This document shows positions 36,901 to 47,920 of a stretch of DNA of 64,000 nt, in pieces (within the stretch, counting starts at the first letter, position 1; the number at the start of each line of letters is the position of its first letter). A program made the translations under genes and the position numbers. The notes beneath the pieces were generated by a model. The model was not told the DNA's origin. It did not search any database and saw only the letters and a program-made list of their open reading frames with translations. The stretch is from assembly GCF_000247695.1 (NCBI RefSeq), contig NW_004624854.1, positions 3,578,630 through 3,642,629 of the forward strand, in the 5' to 3' direction. This DNA is from Heterocephalus glaber. Taxonomy: Eukaryota; Chordata; Mammalia; Rodentia; Bathyergidae.

Positions 36901-39900
36901 TTGTTTTTAATAGCTCTTTAAATTTCACTGGAGTATGATAAGGTAGAACAGTTTGCATTTTTTAAAATGAAATATTGCTCTGGAGCCTGGAATGAATTGC
37001 TTGTCCTTAAGCTTATTACACAATAAATTATATGTAAGTTTACAATACAGCAGATTTATTATTATTGGCATTGTGTTTATATATAGTTTATTAGTAAAAG
37101 TGGAAACTAATGAAAATAAAAGTTAGAATTCACATGAAAATACACACAGAGGGAAGATTATTGAAAAATAAGGTATGTAGATGATGCTAAAATATTATCA
37201 AAGAGATGCTAAATGCAAAAGGAGAAATACAATGTAGCTTAACAATGGAGAAATCTGATGATCGTCACCTTAATGAGTTGCTATAAGTGAGATGTCAAGG
37301 CATGGGTCACCTCTCATGATGCAATGTGAAGTACACAATTCTAAGTACTGCCTATTACAGCTGAGCATGTTTAACATCAGTCCTAACAAATGTATAAATT
37401 CATTTCCCAGCTTAGTAGTGGTTCTTAAGACGGAGACCCTGGTAAAACAACAGTATCAAGAGGAAGCAGAAAAGGGAAATAAATTACGAATGTAGTATCT
37501 TCTACAATGGAAAGCATGGTTCTGGACCTATCGCTTCTCCAGGAAGCATCTTAAAATGTCATTATTTCAAAATCCAAGATAGATTGACTGAATCAGAATC
37601 TGCCTTTTAATTGATTCTTAAATAATTCATGTGCACAATAAAATTTGAGGAGTACAAATCTACAAAGTATTTGACCAGGATTCTTCAAAAGTGAGTCTAA
37701 ATGGAAAGGTAGTAGAACGCTTTAGAATAAGAGAGGTTTAAAAGACATTTAAAGTCTATTGTTAGAAAATTTAATCCTGATTTTTTTTTTTAAAAGTTAG
37801 AAAGGAATAAAATGTGTTATTGGAACTACTGAGGCAATCTGACTCCAATGTGGGATTCGGATGTTTGACTTTAGCGTGCCCTGCTCCTGAGGCCAGCGGA
37901 GAATGCACACTGAGGTATCCAAGGCCAATTGGCCTCAAATGTTTTGTAAACCAAATTTGTTGACCAAGATAAAGCAAAAATGAAAAAGACAATGGTAATT
38001 GCAGAATCTATAAAGATATACTTTATTGCAATAACTTTATAACATTCTAGATTTCTGAGATCTTTCCTAATAAGTTGAAGAGAAATGAATGAAGAAATTA
38101 CAAGATGAAAGGAATGGGTGCAGTCGCTGATGATAGCTTAAATCATTCACATGAAATTACTCCAATTTGAAAAGGAAATACTATAGAACATAATACATTA
38201 TTTGTAATAAAGATTCCAGGACATAATACAAGAATAATTTTTAAAACATTTATGAAATATCACTATTTTGAATAGTTTTACCATGGATCAAGTATAATCT
38301 TAATTATTACTTAGGACCAGTGATTTTAATGCACTGGGGGGATAGGAAGAGAACTTCAAAATCAAGAATCATACTCTGACTTCCTTCAGGTTAGTAAATG
38401 TGTTCCTTATTTCTACCTCTAAATCCAATGCATTGGCACTGTAAGCCACTGATACTGTACAATACGATACAATCTTTGTATATGGTGGGGAGAATATAGG
38501 TTGAGAAAGACTTAAATAGGGTCCAGATATAGCTATCAGTATGTATGCAAAATAAGATAGAGGCTCTGGGGCAATATTCTCTTAGACAAATATACATATG
38601 TATATATATTATTTATATTATATTTCTATTAATCGGACAAATGTATAGATATAAATATATATATGATAAGGACAAATACCCTCTTTGATTAACAAGTATA
38701 CACTTGTCTGAAAAATGCTAAGAAAATTATCTTAAAGAACACCATGCCAACTATTAATTCTCAAAAGGAAAAAGAATAATAAAATATCCAGATCTAAAAG
38801 CAAGGGTATAATTACCATATAAAATACTTTATACGATATTATTTGTGTGGCTCAAAAATGTGTCTCTTACACATTTAAAAAAAAAAGTGGGATACAATTT
38901 AGAATTGTTTTGTGAATCAAAATCTCGCCCCTCCGAAAGCGTTCATAGTGATGGCACCATGATTCTCCCACTTAGTGAAGACAGGGATAAACTGTTTCTC
39001 TGTAATGTGGGCCTGGCTAGAGAGCTGTGAGGTTTGCTCAATTCAGCTGGGCGGGGAACAGCAGGAAGCTTCTCACGCCCATTGAGCTAGTGGCATGGGC
39101 TCCACGCTCAAACCGGAAGCACTGATTCCTAGGTCTAGGCCTCTACATGTCAGCAAATCCAAGCCCTGGAAGGAACTCTCCCCACTGCAAGCTATGAATT
39201 CCGAGACCTATAATCAGCCAAGTTGCTATAGCTGGATGAATATGAAAATATTTTTATAAATTACAAGCCCCACAATACAGAATCATGATTTCATGATTTC
39301 TCTCTATATGTATATGAACTGAAATATCGACATGGAACAATTAACTTTCAAGTGAGTTTCAGCTGCCAAGGTGTTATACACACTTAAAATGAGCAGCATT
39401 ATTTCTTTCCTGGCTTTATCACTTTTGTAAAATTGTTTGTTCAGATTTTTCAATATAAACATGTTAAGATTAATATAATTGTAGATTTCTACTTGAAGTA
39501 CAAAATTTCTAAGATAAAATTACATGTTAGAAAAGGAAAAAAACTTTGCTCTTACTTTATAATCTAAACGTGTTAAAAAATAATTACATAATGAATAAAT
39601 TTAATCTTATGCTAGCAAAGGAGATATATTCTCAGGCTGTTTCTCCATTAAAATACTTTCACCCTGGAGAAAATAAAAAAGAAGAGACTGGCAGAATAAC
39701 AGTTTTTGATAAAGTACTTTTATGTTCTGTTTGATCCTATTTTTGTTTGATTTAATCTGATTTTATTTCACAATGATATTTACATTAAATCAAGTTGCTA
39801 TGGAAATAATGGAGAGACCAGGCATTTACAAGACATGACATTATCTGACTTATTTATTTAATAGGACACAAATTGAATTTGAGTGTAAGATGTCTAAGGA

Positions 39901-40440
39901 AATATATCAGCAAAGTTTGAGATTGGGTTTCTGTCTATGGCCCTTTTACTTGAAGACAATAATAAATCAATGTCTTAGTAAGGCTGATTTTAGACTCATC
40001 CCTGTTATTCACTGTCCTTGGTTACAGTGGATCTGCATCTATGAAAGTGTGTACTTACATATGACTTCTGTGGATTGTACAAAATACCACAAGATATAAT
40101 GAAAATATATATTCCTTATCTTCATAAAGGTTACAGTCAAATAAGAAAGACAAAGGAAATGTACACCAAAAATATATATAATGACTAGGGGTGAAAGCGT
40201 TCAGGCTAATACAGAGGGTCATAAATATGATCATGGGGCATTTATTTACCTCTTAGTGAATACATGAGTAGGAGAGTTTTTAAATATTCTCACTTTATAC
40301 TAGCTTACTTGGAATACAAAATGGAGTATTTTGAACTTTAAATGATGATCAGAATTTTGTCTGGGTTTCTGAAAGTGTTTGAAACATAATGGTTAAAATA
40401 GATTGCCTATAAATGTAAAAAATATGATTACTGTTAAATA
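36901..40440. other. Unclassified AT-rich DNA
   Basis: About 3.5 kb with no gene or named repeat. It has TA-rich runs at 38590-38670 and a less AT-rich unclassified stretch at 39030-39240. Confidence 0.5.
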
Positions 40441-40625
40441 TTACAGAATCATACATGTTTGGGATGTAGAAGCACTCTAGAAGTCAATTGTCTCATATTT
40501 CAATTGAGAAAACTGAAGCACAGAAAGTTATGTCTAGCCCAAATGTAGTCATTTGCAGCAAAGGAAAGATTCAACCCAGGTTTCCTATTTTTATAAGGCC
40601 AATCTTCTATTCATGAGACTTTCTG
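40441..40625 (-). repeat. Ancient MIR-type SINE fragment
   Basis: The minus-oriented features gagaaaactgaagcacagaaag, gtcatttgcagcaaagg and gattcaacccaggtttcc resemble MIR or a related mammal-wide SINE core in order. Identification to family is uncertain. Confidence 0.5.
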
Positions 40626-41637
40626 TTTCTTCCTGGAAAATCTTAGGACATCTACATGAAACAGAATTTGGAAAGCACATTGAGCACTATATAGGTTTTG
40701 GGACAACAGAAATGCAAGCCTTATTTCCATCATCCTAATGCCTACATGGTGAAAGAAAATAAGATTAATTTGTTACCTAAGAGGAACCTTGTTCTCAAAT
40801 AAAGGGAAGACACATAGAACTATATATCAATGCTTACAGTCTGATAATAGTCTAATAATATTATGTTAATCCCATAAAAATCTATATATTAAGACAAAAT
40901 GTGATCAGAGGTAATATCTTCTATAAAATAAAAATTTTTCAAACTAGGAAGACAGATTTAAATAGATACATTTAAAATGTTGAAGTTCAAGAAGGTGTAA
41001 CAAATTAAAAAGAACATTTTTTTTCAAATTTCAATTTATTTGTCACAGGTTAACCACTTAAAAACAATCAGAGCCAAAAAAATTCAAGAAAAGGGAAAAA
41101 AAGATAAATATCTTGAATTTCTATAAGGAAGATGGTACATGAAAAAAATTGAAGAACTGTAACTTTAGGATTAATTTCAATTACAGTTAAATTAAAAATT
41201 GTTTCTTGGCTAATAATTCCTTCAACATAATTTCTAGGAATATTTAGAGGTTCATCATTTAAACCCTTAAGTGTATCCTAATGAAATGTGTCTATCAATG
41301 GAGTTTAATATCCTGTAGGTCAAATCTGTGTAAATCTGTATTTCATCCTGTGTCTCAGTCCCTTGCTCAGAAAATTTTTACAGGATTACCTCCTGAACTT
41401 TTCAAATTTCAATAAATTTGCACTTTAAATAACTCTTTAAGAAGTCTTGGGGGATACAATTTGGTAATAGTTAATAGAATTTTGGTAGGATTAATCTATC
41501 TAGATGTTTTCTACCTCAAATCCACTTTTATGGCCATTTGCTTTCCTTAGTAATGAGTTTCAGTACTCTTTCCACAGCAGGTTTCACCTAGATCTTTTCT
41601 CAAATTTTTATTCATATTAGTTTCTTTCCTAACCAAC
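40626..41637. other. Unclassified AT-rich DNA
   Basis: No gene or repeat recognised. Confidence 0.5.
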
Positions 41638-42330
41638 TGTATTAGTCAATTCTCCCATTACTGGTACAGAATACCTAACACCCACAGCTTACAAGAGGAG
41701 CTGTTGAATTTGGATCGTGGTTTCAAAGGTTTCCATCCATGGCCAGTTGGTTCCAAAGCAGGAACGTCATGGCAGAAGGACACGAGAGAGGAATGCTGCT
41801 CACCTCCAGAAACAGAACAGGGTGACAGTGCCAGAGAGGAAGGTTCCAGAATCCACCATCCACCCAGACATACATGGAAATGTGGTTTACTAATCTTCCA
41901 GGCAGATCCCAAGCCAATCAAGTTGACAGTCTAGTGCAACTGTCACATTCCAGCTGGACCTGATCACATTTGCCTATAATCCCTGTATTCTGAGAAGTTG
42001 CTGCAGGAGGATCACAAGTTTGAGCATAGCCTAAGCAATTTTATAATCCTGGCTCAAAGAGAAATATAAGAAAAACTGGGTGGGAGGGCTGGGATGTAAT
42101 TTAAAGCAAATGTACTATGTTCAATGCATGGTACTGAAACAAAAAATGTCACATTGCAGCCCTTGTCAACTTGATATCCAAGGCATCTCTTTAAACTATG
42201 TTTAATCTCCACTAAACACAGTCATTATTCTGCCTAATGGAAATATCCCACAAACAACTGAAAGTACGCTAATGCTCTCCTAAATTTCTCAGCAGTTCCA
42301 GTATTGTTCAAAAGTTCAAAAGATGTTTCA
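41638..42330 (-). mobile_element. ERVL-MaLR LTR plus internal piece, B1-dID inserted
   Basis: The LTR spans 41638-41952: gtattagtcaattctccc, ggtttccatccatggccagttgg, tttactaatcttccaggc, aatcaagttgacagtc. Past the SINE the DNA continues with text that parallels the internal part of the two-LTR element near 51.5 kb (atctctttaaactatg, gttcaaaagttcaaaag), so this was an LTR with internal sequence. The frames on both strands at 41658-41934 are LTR artefacts. Confidence 0.65.
41953..42147 (+). repeat. B1-dID chimeric SINE
   Basis: The B1 half reads tttgcctataatccctg, gctgcaggaggatcac, ttgagcatagcctaagc, aatcctggctcaaagag. An A-rich linker leads to an ID half (gagggctgggatgtaattt, then gttcaatgcatggtactg and A tail). 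A 12-bp near-perfect target-site duplication (tgtcacattcca at 41941-41952, tgtcacattgca at 42148-42159) proves that both halves moved as one unit. Confidence 0.87.
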
Positions 42331-42562
42331 TTGCCAAGTTGACAAGGGCTACGGTGATGGTTAATGGTGACTGTGAAATTCCTCAGATTGAGGGACTCCT
42401 AGCAAGTTTGAGAAACTCACTTCTGGGTGTGTCTGTGGAAGTGACCAGGGACTCTTGGTATGTGGACCAAGAGGGGAAACTCACGTCAATGTGTGTGGCA
42501 TCATTCTAGAGCAGATGAAAGGGAAGAAGGAAGACGTCATTCTGCATTGAAGAAGCAATGCT

Positions 42563-42690
42563 CTGCCGAGTGTGGTGGCACACACCTGTGATCCCAGCAC
42601 TGCAGGGAGGAGCGTTGCAGGTTTGAGCTCAGGCTGCGCAAGTTAGCCACTCAGGGAGACCCTGTCTCAAAAGGAAATACTAAAAAGGTC
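42563..42690 (+). repeat. B1 SINE in the MLT2-like LTR
   Basis: gccgagtgtggtggcacacacctg retains a good 7SL-type start, followed by gatcccagcactgcaggg, ggtttgagctcaggctg and gggagaccctgtctcaaaa. There is no second arm visible. It is among the better-preserved B1 copies in the window. Confidence 0.87.
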
Positions 42691-42778
42691 TGGTATTGAG
42701 GTTGTTTCCATTGTATTGAAACTCATTCTTTGTTATTCTTTTTTTCTTTCTTAAAAGTTTTAGAAATCATAGCTAAAG

Positions 42779-42873
42779 AGCCAGGCTTGGTGGTACAGGA
42801 TGCAGCTGTAGCTAAATGTGAAAGTGTTGGGTATCCCTAGTATAAACAAAGAAACAAACAAATAAATAAAAGG
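42779..42873 (+). repeat. B1-dID with large internal deletion
   Basis: The first 20 bp (gagccaggcttggtggtaca) are the B1 start; the text then passes directly into an ID-type half (ggatgcagctgtagctaaatg, gggtatccctagtataaac) and an AAAC/AAAT tail. Most of the B1 body is missing. It could have arisen by deletion after insertion or by template switching during reverse transcription. Confidence 0.65.
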
Positions 42874-43367
42874 GACAAAGACAAAAGAAAACACAACTCC
42901 TTTCTCCCGGAGCAGGCAAATCTTTGCTGCCATCACCTGGAGACATTAGATTTCAGTTTCTTCGGGCTTTCAACATGGATGCTCCTCAGAGTCCCCTCGC
43001 AGGGTTCTAAGCCTTCAGCTTCAGGGTGGCACTGCACCTCTCTTTCTATCACTTCTGCCTGCCTCGACTGAGCAGCCCCTGGCCAGTGGGACTCTGCAGC
43101 AAGCCTATGGTCTTTCTGAACAGTCTACCCCTGATCCTGTAACCTATTCAATAAACTCTTTTGCATAATTATAGATATATATTTTCTATTGATTCCATTC
43201 CCCTAGAGAGCTTTAACCATAACATTTACTTCCTCTTTCTCCCCCTTAACCTTGCTTCAAGAAACATAATAATTTTGAAATATTATGATATATAATTCTA
43301 TTTTTTATTAACTTATAATTGGTCTGTGTTTACCAAAGCAGAAGCTTCCAAAGGAAATTTATTTTAC

Positions 43368-43440
43368 TCAGTGCTTTATGGTTTGTGCCTCAAAAGTGCA
43401 TGACATAGAGTAAAAGCTCAACAAATATTTGTTAAATAAG
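43368..43440 (+). repeat. MIR/L2 3'-end fragment
   Basis: gtgcatgacatagagtaaaagc followed by tcaacaaatatttgttaaat matches the 3' end shared by MIR and L2 elements (cacatagtaggcgctcaataaatatttg). Too short to say which. Confidence 0.6.
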
Positions 43441-43554
43441 AAAGATGTGTACTGTATATACATTCGTTTAATTTCTCAAGGTTGTGAGTATCCCGAAATG
43501 TTAAACGACTGTGTTAAATTATTTACCAAACACTGAACTTTTGAGTCACCTATT

Positions 43555-43738
43555 TTGGAAGGAGTAAACCATACTATGCACTATTTATTTAACTCCCTCA
43601 GCATTTTATGAAGTTTTCAAACATGAGGAAAATAAGATTCCAAGATGTTAGGCTATTTACCGAGATAACCTAACTACTAAATGGCAGAACCTGAGGTGAA
43701 TTCTCATCTTCTAATTTGAAATCCCATGGTCTTGGCAG
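43555..43738 (-). repeat. MIR SINE fragment
   Basis: Minus-oriented MIR features: gaggaaaataagattcc, ttaggctatttaccgagataacc, taactactaaatggcagaacc, then ggtgaattctcatcttc and catggtcttgg. The order matches the core and 5' half of MIR. Confidence 0.65.
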
Positions 43739-44645
43739 ATAGTTCATGCAATAATTAAAAGCATCAGCTCATCTTTGTTTTCCCTTTCTACACATTTTTG
43801 AGAATCACATCTGGGTATCCATAGCAGTCATAGAATCACGATTAATAATGTAAAAGCAAGTCTATCACACTTTAAAGACTTTTTACTCTCTCAGAGAAAC
43901 AACAAATTCTAGCTTTCTTGGTTTGAGGGGTGATAAAAGAATTGATCATTGGCCACCAAAATCCAAAGTGCTATGCTTAATTATTACTCTGAACATTCTA
44001 AAATCTAATGGGGTGACATTTTTATGAAGATAATCGGTTTCAAATATTTCATCACAAAAGCTCTTTCCTGAGGTTTTTTGAATTACAAATTTTCTAAAGC
44101 TGAAGTACAAGAAAGGGTGACTGTGAATTACACAGTCTACAAAATGTCCTTACCAAAGTGTCACAATTTAGAAGCCACTCCATATTCAAACCATTGCACT
44201 CTGGCCCTTTAATTACCAGACAGATGAAGAAGAAAAAAAATTAAATGACAAATTGGTGTTAAAATTCATTCCTGAATTCACTCATGATGAGGTTTGTGCC
44301 TCTGCCCTAGTACATCTGCTGAGCTTTCTAATGTCACTGATTTTACTAAGTAGATAACACTATTTACTGTCAGGACAGAGCAGGTGTAGCAAGTGAAATT
44401 ACAATTTTATTTAATAGCATTTACAAGAAAGAAACCGAAGCCTGTGGACACTTTGAATCTTGCAAGTCGAGCGCAGATGATGGATGCTGGCCTGTTCACT
44501 GTCCATTCTGAGAGAGCAAGTAATGAAGCGTGTGCTGGTGACACTGCCATTTGTTTCCCTAATGCATCCCAAATTTCTAAATTTCCTTTCACGTGCCTTT
44601 GTTAAATAAGTAAAGGCTTCGGAAGAACCAGTCGTTGCTTTTAGA

Positions 44646-44683
<38 letters not shown>

Positions 44684-45030
44684 TTAATTTCTTGGTATTT
44701 TTAAACACTTCTACATATGCTGAAAACATCTTAATAAAATAGCACTTCATTCTCAAGAAATAAAAGTATAACGATGTAGTACCATTGTGATTCTTTCTAT
44801 ACCAAGCTCACTCCTTCATCACTTTTTATATTTTTATTGAAATATCTCCTACTTGAATTTTCCAACTCTAGATTTTTTTGTCCTCAATACAACCAAAGAT
44901 TGGGGTCAGAATAATAAATCTATGACAAAGTTTTAATCCTCTCACTCCTCTATTAATAATTACCCAAAAATTATTAGGTTTAAAGTAAAATTTGAATTCT
45001 GCAGCTTGTCATTCATATTCCTCAGTTTGG
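43739..45030. other. Unclassified DNA with possible conserved stretch
   Basis: No gene assigned. At 44393-44610 open frames of 61-70 codons on both strands overlap a stretch with unusually even composition. It shows no repeat landmarks and no protein domain that I recognise. Confidence 0.4.
44648..44679. repeat. (AT)16 microsatellite
   Basis: 32 bases of pure AT dinucleotide; likely length-polymorphic. Confidence 0.97.
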
Positions 45031-45440
45031 CTTCAAAATGCCCTATGTTGTACGTCATGCTTCTTCCTTCTCTACACCAGTTTACCTGCTAAACTTGAAC
45101 CCTCAGCTTCCATGCTCATCTTTATGCATATTTTTCCCACAGTGTCTGATTTGATGATCTAACTCCAATGTTATCTCCTATGTAGAAGTAATTAAAAGTG
45201 ACTTCTTATTTTTCTGACAACTGAAGTTTGTTTTGAATATGTCTCTCATCCTCTTAATTTTTGACCACTGTATTTAATTCTATTTCTTTACCTTAGTTTT
45301 GACACTCCCACATACACACACAGTACTTTAAACTGTTGTTGAGATCATGCACCTGTTTTAACCAGTCTTTTCTCTATCTTTCCCATCCTTACCCTTCTTT
45401 ATATGTATTATTTTTTTCACTCAGAATAATAAACTTATCA
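45030..45440 (+). repeat. LINE-2 3' fragment
   Basis: Shows, in L2 order on +, cacaccagtttacctgc-type text at 45075-45095, a first-place 'tttatgcatatttttccc' block, then gatctaactccaatgttatctcc (the L2 feature ctcaaatgtcacctcc), aagtgacttc, and a pyrimidine-rich finish near 45370. Diverged as expected for L2. Confidence 0.45.
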
Positions 45441-47785
45441 AGGGAATAATGCTAACCTTCACATTCTATACATAAGTAAGTGAAGCAGAACAAGATCAAG
45501 CATTTTCTGCTGGTTGTTGTGACCTTGTCTAGCTTCAAACTCGGGGGATCTGTCCATGGAGCCTCTATGACTCATCACTCTACAGTAGTAGATCTTAGAG
45601 CAAGGCAACTGTGTTAATGTTTGCAAAAAGAACACGTAATTAACAGAGGTTGTTTTTGATTGCCCTACCTATGATCAGAAACAAAGGAGTCAAGTAAAGA
45701 AAGCAAACATATATCAAAGAAAGGTGAAAAGGTGGCCCACACCACCTGGTTGAAGGTTGATATAGGGCAATCATGTTATATTACAATCTGTATCTGTTAC
45801 TGTAGTGATTTCTGTCATCTGTAATGAATTCTGTAAATTCTATGTAGTAAGTCATGTTGTAGTGTATTTAATGATAATTTCATTGTGAGCACCACAGATA
45901 AATATTGAGTACCTACTAGGTAGACAGTGTACCAGGCCTGACAGGTAAAAATGGAAACAAGAAACAAGCTTTGATCTTTGGCTATTTTCTACACATTCTC
46001 TGAAATATACACCCAAAGAAACACAACTTTCCATGTCATGGAGGGCTAAGTTTACAGTAGGCAGAGAGCTCAGGAAAATGGGACAATTTCATGATAGCTA
46101 CAAAGAAGAAACTCTGAGAAGGGTTAGTAAAGTGAAAATGTTTGGTAAAACAATATAAAAAAGAAACCATGAGAAGGTATTGCATGTTTAGTGAGTAACC
46201 ACAAAGAGTAAAGGCCATAGTGGGCTGAGCTGAGAGAAGAAGGTGGGATGTCGAGGTTCAAGTTGACAGAAGAGTTTCACACCACGCTGTGTTCTGAGAG
46301 AAATCACTCTGTAGGCAATAAAGAAGTAAGATTTGTTTGAATTTTAACAAGAATATATTTGATACATTTGCATTTTAAATAAACTGATTGCTAAAGAAGA
46401 CACCTTAAGGATAGAAAGTTAGCTGACAACTTGTGAGAGTATTGTGATAAATAAGCCAAGAGAAGACAGTTAATTGATGTGTCGATAAAAGAGGTCAAAT
46501 ATTTGTATATAAAAAACACTAGGAAGTAAAATTGTCAAAACTTAGCAATTGATTAGACAAAGTAAAGCTGGAATACATTGCAGTTGGCATCTCATTTAAT
46601 TTGATAATGTCAAATTAAAGTTCTAGAAAATGAGAGTTGAGTCAATTACCATAACGATAGTTTGGAGAGAGACTGAGGTCTCTCACAGGAAATATACATA
46701 AAGAAAGTGAAGGGTTACGAAGACACCACAGTCATGTAGTAGGTTAAGGATAAGTAGTAGTAAGGCAGAGATGTCAGGGAAGATAAAGAAGCCAAAAGAA
46801 AAAGAGGAATAGATGCTTAGTGAAGATGCATAAATAAAAGTAAGACCAATAAACAAATCATTCAGAACAACCTACTTTTATACAATGGGAAAATGTTTAC
46901 TAGATTTGTACACACAGGGGCTGCTGGAGATTTTTCTTAATTCAGGACCACTTTCTTGTGGATTGAGGTAATCAAGGAGCACCAATGAGAAGTCATCATT
47001 ACTGAGAAAGTGGAGATCAGGGTTTATAATAATGTTTCAAGACGCTCGAGTCAGGGAGGGAGGACGAGGAATGTATTTCAAGGGAGATGCTGAGATTATT
47101 ATTTATCAATTTACTTAAACATATTTATACCCTCAAGTAAAGACAAGAGGCAGATATAGAAATGGGAACAAACTGAAGAGAAAGAAAAACAACATAAACT
47201 TGTTTTGTTACTTAAAATGTCTTTGTGTGTGAATGTGCCTGTATATATTTACACACACATGACTGTTTTACAGCACATCTTAACGTGTGTAATGTGTATA
47301 TAAAGACCCAGATTAGTTGTGTCACAGTGTGCAAACAGCACAGGAAGACACATGACACATTGTCAAGAGCAGTAATCTCCAGAGCTTGGCAAATATTTAC
47401 TATTTTCACCTCTTCCTTTTTCTTTCTTTCATTGGTAATAAAAAATAAACTACAATTTTCATAAGGATGAAATAGGTATTTTGGATTAAAAGTAAACAAT
47501 TGTGGAATTAAAAAATAATCTACCCCCAGCCCAAGATGCTTTTCATTTAGTGAAGTGAGTTCCTGATAATTCTCATACAATTTTCTTAAAAATCTGAGCA
47601 CCACTGCTCATGCAAACAAATTGACACAGATTCATTAAGAAAGACTCATTTGAATGCAGTACTTCTGTGGCAGACTTGAATTAGTGGAGGAAATCACAAT
47701 TCTTTACTATGTTTGTGTTAATGACTTGTGGTTAACTGGATCATAAAATTGTCTTCACTCATTAAATGAATGAATGAGGAAAACA
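45441..47785. other. Unclassified DNA, small MIR/L2 remnant
   Basis: No gene found. At 45900-45945 the stretch attgagtacctactaggtag followed by accaggcctgacag is the reversed 3' end of MIR or L2. The purine-rich part 46040-47160 may be an old repeat that I cannot name. The 130-codon minus frame 47212-47604 has no recognised domain. Confidence 0.45.
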
Positions 47786-47830
47786 AAGGAAGGAAGGAAG
47801 AAAGAGAGAGAGGAAGGAAGGAATGAAGGA

Positions 47831-47890
<60 letters not shown>

Positions 47891-47920
47891 GAAAGAAAGA
47901 AGGAAAGAAAAGAGAAAAGA
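47786..47920 (+). repeat. (GGAA)n/(GAAA)n microsatellite
   Basis: About 135 bp of almost pure purine: GGAA and GA units to about 47830, then GAAA. No SINE body is recognisable upstream. It creates the long minus-strand open frame 47762-48133, which is not a gene. Confidence 0.96.

Larger units (their letters stand above)
42354..43222 (+). mobile_element. ERVL LTR (MLT2-like), split by SINEs
   Basis: Starts gatggttaatggtgactgtg. The middle has tgtgtgtggcatcattctag and gaaagggaagaaggaag. The end is diagnostic of MLT2-type LTRs: cctattcaataaactctt, a short TA tract, ttttctattgattccattcc and the close agagagctttaacca. Two B1-family SINEs interrupt it. aataaa near 43151 corresponds to the LTR polyadenylation signal. 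MLT2 LTRs flank ERVL proviruses; no internal region is seen, so it is solitary or truncated. Confidence 0.6.

Noticed and set aside
44393..44605. Overlapping 70- and 61-codon frames on both strands, considered as an exon
   Set aside because: No convincing splice sites at the edges and no recognised domain; overlapping frames on both strands suggest composition only.
47212..47604. 130-codon minus frame
   Set aside because: No recognised domain, unremarkable AT-rich composition, and an ACAC/TGTG-rich end; probably chance.
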